Shown: positions 60,917 through 64,000 of the stretch, piece after piece
Layout: each line of letters begins with the position of its first letter
Numbering within the stretch: position 1 is the first letter of the stretch
Translations under genes and position numbers: made by a program
DNA from: Aegicerativicinus sediminis
GTDB lineage: Bacteria; Bacteroidota; Bacteroidia; Flavobacteriales; Flavobacteriaceae
DNA: 64,000 nt
Assembly (NCBI RefSeq): GCF_015476115.1
Contig: NZ_CP064295.1
Coordinates: 3,838,001 to 3,902,000, forward strand
Direction: 5' to 3'
Notes under the pieces: generated by a model
The model's database searches: none
What the model saw: only the letters and a program-made list of their open reading frames with translations
Told to the model about the DNA's origin: nothing

Positions 60917-62608
60917 TTAACGTACTAATTTCTTGTATTTTATGCGTTTAGGCATAAGATCAGCTCCCAAACGTTTTTTCTTATTTTCTTCATAGTCGCT
61001 AAAACTTCCCTCGAAGAAATATACTTGCGAATCCCCTTCGAATGCTAGTATATGGGTACATATTCTATCTAAAAACCAACGATCGTGAGAAATAATAACT
61101 GCACAACCAGCAAAATTTTCCAAACCTTCTTCTAAGGCTCTTAACGTATTTACGTCTAAGTCGTTTGTTGGCTCATCCAGAAGCAAAACGTTACCCTCTT
61201 CTTTCAGTGTCATTGCTAAATGAAGTCTATTCCTTTCACCTCCAGAAAGCAATTTCACTTTCTTGTTCTGTTCATTCCCAGAAAAATTAAACCTGCTTAA
61301 ATAGGCTCTGGAATTAACTTGCCTACCACCCATCATTATCAGTTCCTGGCCATCGCTAAAATTCTGCCAAATTGTTTTTTCAGAATCTATATTGGAATGC
61401 GCCTGATCCACATAGGCTATTTTCGCAGTATCACCTACAATGAATTCTCCCTTATCTGGGGTTTCCTCGCCCATTATCATTTTGAAAATCGTTGTTTTAC
61501 CAGCGCCATTCGGACCAATAACTCCAACAATTCCTGCTTGTGGCAATTTAAAATTGAGATCTTCATATAATAATTTGTCGCCATAGGCTTTGGCAACATT
61601 TTTTGCTTCAATAACATTCGTTCCAAGACGTGGTCCGTTAGGAATGTATATTTCCAGCTTTTCTTCTAATTGCTTTTGATCTTGATTTACAAGCTTGTCA
61701 TAGTTGTTCAAACGGGCTTTTTGCTTGGCTTGGCGACCTTTTGGAGCCATTCTCACCCATTCCAATTCACGTTCTAACGTTTTTTGGCGCTTGCTCGCTT
61801 GCTTTTGTTCCTGTGCTAAACGAGTAGATTTTTGCTCTAACCATGAGGAGTAATTTCCTTTCCAAGGAATACCTTCCCCCCTATCTAATTCTAAAATCCA
61901 TCCGGCAACATTATCCAAAAAATAACGATCGTGGGTAACCGCAATTACAGTGCCTTTATATTGAGCTAAATGGTGCTCTAACCAATGTACCGATTCTGCA
62001 TCTAAATGGTTGGTTGGCTCATCTAAAAGTAACACATCTGGTTCTTTCAAAAGTAGCCTACACAAAGCGACACGACGACGTTCTCCACCTGAAAGATTCT
62101 TAATTTGCCTATCTGGTTCTGGTGTACGAAGTGCGTCCATGGCAATTTCAAGCTTGGTATCTAAATCCCATGCATCGTTAGCATCAATCTTGTCTTGAAG
62201 CTCCGCTTGACGATTCATCAATTTTTCCATCTTATCTGGATCCGAATACACTTCTTCCAACCCAAACATATCATTGATTTTGTTATACTCCTCTAAAACA
62301 GCAACAATCTCGCCGACACCTTCTTTTACGATTTCTAAAACTGTTTTGTTGTCGTCTAAATGTGGCTCTTGTTCAAGATAACCAACTGTATAACCCGGTG
62401 CAAAAACTACATCACCCTGGTAATTCTTGTCAATACCTGCAATAATTTTCAACAAAGTTGATTTACCAGATCCATTTAAACCTAGTATACCAATTTTAGC
62501 CCCGTAAAAAAAGCTGAGATAAATATTCTTGATAACAGGAGTATTTGCACCTTGAAAGGTTTTGGTAACTCCAGACATTGAGAAAATAACTTTCTTATCG
62601 TCACTCAT
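60917..62608 (-). CDS. ettA: Energy-dependent translational throttle protein EttA (ABC-F)
   Basis: This 563-aa protein is a soluble twin-ATPase ABC-F protein of EttA length. The first ATPase has GLNGSGKSTLLKIIAG, NLSGGERRRVALCRLLLKEP and LLLDEPTNHLDAESVHWLEH. The second has GPNGAGKTTIFKMIMG, LLSGGERNRLHLAMTLKEEG and LLLDEPTNDLDVNTLRALEE. The linker ARLNNYDKLVNQDQ and the end RIKYKKLVR agree with EttA. It gates the start of translation elongation by ATP level. A small membrane protein gene lies 28 nt upstream. Confidence 0.95.
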   Translation of the reverse strand: MSDDKKVIFSMSGVTKTFQGANTPVIKNIYLSFFYGAKIGILGLNGSGKSTLLKIIAGIDKNYQGDVVFAPGYTVGYLEQEPHLDDNKTVLEIVKEGVGEIVAVLEEYNKINDMFGLEEVYSDPDKMEKLMNRQAELQDKIDANDAWDLDTKLEIAMDALRTPEPDRQIKNLSGGERRRVALCRLLLKEPDVLLLDEPTNHLDAESVHWLEHHLAQYKGTVIAVTHDRYFLDNVAGWILELDRGEGIPWKGNYSSWLEQKSTRLAQEQKQASKRQKTLERELEWVRMAPKGRQAKQKARLNNYDKLVNQDQKQLEEKLEIYIPNGPRLGTNVIEAKNVAKAYGDKLLYEDLNFKLPQAGIVGVIGPNGAGKTTIFKMIMGEETPDKGEFIVGDTAKIAYVDQAHSNIDSEKTIWQNFSDGQELIMMGGRQVNSRAYLSRFNFSGNEQNKKVKLLSGGERNRLHLAMTLKEEGNVLLLDEPTNDLDVNTLRALEEGLENFAGCAVIISHDRWFLDRICTHILAFEGDSQVYFFEGSFSDYEENKKKRLGADLMPKRIKYKKLVR

Positions 62609-62636
62609 AACCGAAAAAACTTAATTAGAATGTGGG

Positions 62637-62819
62637 TTAAACCCTTCCTTTAAGGGCGTTGAAGACCCATGCAATTGCAAAAAAACCGATGCCAACTGAG
62701 GCGAAACCCCAACCGGCAACATCATCATATCTAAATGCCCCAAGGGCAATTAATGCCAAACCTACAATTATCATAATGGTCGTAGCCCAAGCTAGAACCG
62801 TATTTTTATTCATAGCCAT
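62637..62819 (-). CDS. Small CAL67264-like membrane protein
   Basis: This 60-aa protein has two helices (TVLAWATTIMIIVGLALIAL and GWGFASVGIGFFAIAWVFNA) joined by FRYDDVA. It closely follows a small membrane-protein family common in flavobacteria that I recall as the CAL67264 family; that name is from memory. The function is unknown. It is directly upstream of ettA. Confidence 0.8.
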   Translation of the reverse strand: MAMNKNTVLAWATTIMIIVGLALIALGAFRYDDVAGWGFASVGIGFFAIAWVFNALKGRV

Positions 62820-62883
62820 ACTTCGTGATCGTTAGTGGAGTACAAATATCGATTTTTTATAGTATTCAATAAAATGTAAAACA

Positions 62884-62928
62884 ATTAAAAAAGAAAACCG
62901 GATATATCTAAGTACAATATATCCGGTT
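62884..62928 (-). terminator. Intrinsic terminator after the pirin gene
   Basis: On the minus strand AACCGGATATAT and ATATATCCGGTT form a perfect 12-bp stem around a nine-nt loop, followed by TTTCTTTTTTAATTG. It lies just past the stop of the pirin gene. Confidence 0.82.
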
Positions 62929-62948
62929 GTTTTGGTTATTTAATTAGT

Positions 62949-63674
62949 TTACATAGGTATTTCTATGACTAGAATATCCGAATCCTCTTTAGCCATAATG
63001 TTGAATGAACCACCTGAAATTCCAACTGCGTCCCTATGTTCTAAGACATTATCATCAACCTCAAATTCTCCAGTTATGTTCATAACATAGGTGCCATGGT
63101 CATCGCTTAAAGGGTTATATGAGTATTCCTTACCTTCTGAAAGATTGATTCTTCCAATTCGTGCATTTTGATGAATTTTCAAACTTCCTTCGTGATCACT
63201 ATCCATAGAAGTCACCAACCATTGCATGGCATTATTTCTTTCCTCAGTTGAAAACGATTTTTGACCATACCTAGGCGCAACATTATGTGTGTCTGGAATA
63301 ATCCAGATTTGAAACAAGGAAAGGTGTTTATCTGTTGATCCATTTATTTCAGAATGGGTTACACCAGTACCAGCTGACATTACTTGAACTTCACCCGGCT
63401 TAACTTCCTGCCATTGATTGTGCATAGAATCGCGATGCTTCAATAATCCCGATAAAGGAATAGTAATGATCTCCATATTTTGATGGGGATGCATCCCAAA
63501 TCCCATTGAAGGGGCAATTAAATCATCATTTAGTACCCGAAGAGCACCATATTGAATTTTTTCAGGGTCGTAATAATTCGCAAAACTAAACGAATGTGTT
63601 GCTTGCAACCAACCGTGGTTAGCAAAACCACGTTCATTGGCTTTAAAAAGTTTTATTTCTTTTGTTGTATTCAT
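62949..63674 (-). CDS. Pirin-family bicupin protein (YhhW-like)
   Basis: This 241-aa protein is a pirin: SFSFANYYDPEKIQYGALRV, GFGMHPHQNMEIITIPLSGL with the metal ligands His-x-His and Glu, LKHRDSMHNQWQEVKPGEVQ, VMSAGTGVTHSEINGS, and a second cupin with VMNITGEFEVDDNVLE. The length fits the YhhW/quercetin-2,3-dioxygenase-like subgroup. The gene is next to a MarR gene (21 nt upstream) and may be controlled by it. Its role is oxidative or small-molecule related. Confidence 0.88.
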   Translation of the reverse strand: MNTTKEIKLFKANERGFANHGWLQATHSFSFANYYDPEKIQYGALRVLNDDLIAPSMGFGMHPHQNMEIITIPLSGLLKHRDSMHNQWQEVKPGEVQVMSAGTGVTHSEINGSTDKHLSLFQIWIIPDTHNVAPRYGQKSFSTEERNNAMQWLVTSMDSDHEGSLKIHQNARIGRINLSEGKEYSYNPLSDDHGTYVMNITGEFEVDDNVLEHRDAVGISGGSFNIMAKEDSDILVIEIPM

Positions 63675-63695
63675 AAATTTATCTCCTTTCTTAAT

Positions 63696-64000
63696 TTATC
63701 TTATTTTATCGAGTATTCTACTTAAGGCCTCAGCCTCTTCTTCCGTAATATTCTTTAGCAGGTTCTCACTAAAATCATCTGGAATTTTATTTAGTAAATT
63801 CTTTCCCTTATCAGTAATTTCTACATTAACAACTCTCCTATCTTCAGAACAATTAATACGTTGAATTAGTTCCTTTGCACATAACTTATCCATTAGCCTG
63901 GTTGCGTTAGGAGCTCTATCAATCATTCTTTCTTTAACGGTTTGAACCTTTAAAGGTCCGGATGCACCATTCAATATTCTAAGGATATTGAATTGCTGGG
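63696..64000 (-). CDS. MarR-family regulator, partial
   Basis: The gene runs off the right edge, so its N-terminus is missing. The visible 101 codons begin QQFNILRILNGASGPLKVQT, continue through the winged-HTH recognition helix NATRLMDKLCAKELIQRINC, and have the wing EDRRVVNVEITDKGKNLLNK. This is the MarR pattern. It lies 21 nt upstream of the pirin gene and is probably co-transcribed with it. Confidence 0.85.
   Translation of the reverse strand, partial: QQFNILRILNGASGPLKVQTVKERMIDRAPNATRLMDKLCAKELIQRINCSEDRRVVNVEITDKGKNLLNKIPDDFSENLLKNITEEEAEALSRILDKIR

Noticed and set aside
1-64000. CRISPR arrays, tRNA, rRNA and insertion sequences
   Set aside because: I looked for regularly spaced repeats, tRNA cloverleaf-like motifs and transposase-like proteins and found none.

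Overview
The window reads as chromosomal DNA of a Flavobacteriaceae-type bacterium (Bacteroidota), probably marine. The basis is family content: a one-protein hybrid two-component system (propeller, histidine kinase, receiver and AraC in one chain), a CarboxypepD-reg TonB-dependent receptor, DUF6090-type proteins, many DUF4369/TlpA-like thioredoxin lipoproteins, a 60-aa CAL67264-like membrane protein and EttA. The DNA is AT-rich, convincing Shine-Dalgarno sequences are rare, and promoter-like sites resemble the Bacteroidetes TAnnTTTG box. I saw no tRNA, rRNA, CRISPR array, transposase or integrase.

Layout. 0-8 kb: a partial DUF6090 gene, a nitrilase, two envelope proteins and a 1.3-kaa hybrid sensor whose signal peptide is separated from the rest by an apparent 1-nt frameshift in a homopolymer. 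8.5-10.8 kb: two genes (DUF6090, SMP-30/gluconolactonase), each followed by a long imperfect palindrome resembling an integron attC site. 11-15 kb: DoxX, a thioredoxin lipoprotein, a membrane TIR protein with a coiled-coil partner, and a Tat-exported DinB-like protein. 15-31 kb: an accessory zone rich in exported alpha/beta hydrolases and beta-lactamase-fold hydrolases, a YdjC/ChbG deacetylase, a DUF2975 plus HTH pair, a stand-alone propeller lipoprotein, and an operon of gluconate dehydrogenase subunit 3-like, GMC oxidoreductase and exported acetolactate decarboxylase-like genes. 32.1-34.1 kb: a third cassette-like unit carrying a PIN-like protein and a cysteine-rich, HNH-like protein. 34-41 kb: FKBP isomerase with a duplicated 3' end nearby, a metal-ribbon lipoprotein, more serine hydrolases, and a divergent TetR/cupin pair with visible operators. 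41-50 kb: core functions (META-domain lipoprotein, 1-Cys peroxiredoxin, TonB receptor, fumC, hutI, an arginase/formimidoylglutamase-family protein, GNAT). 50.3-58.9 kb: a seven-gene, tightly spaced operon (coiled-coil protein, unknown, AAA+ ATPase, unknown, NudK, two membrane proteins). 59-64 kb: metal-dependent hydrolase lipoprotein, EttA, small membrane protein, pirin, and a MarR regulator cut by the window edge.

The most unusual material is the set of cassette-like units with attC-like hairpins, boundary inverted repeats and a shared upstream hairpin but no integrase in view. One carries a PIN/HNH-like pair that could be a defence or toxin module. Next come the seven-gene AAA+ operon and several recurrent short regulatory motifs shared by unrelated genes.
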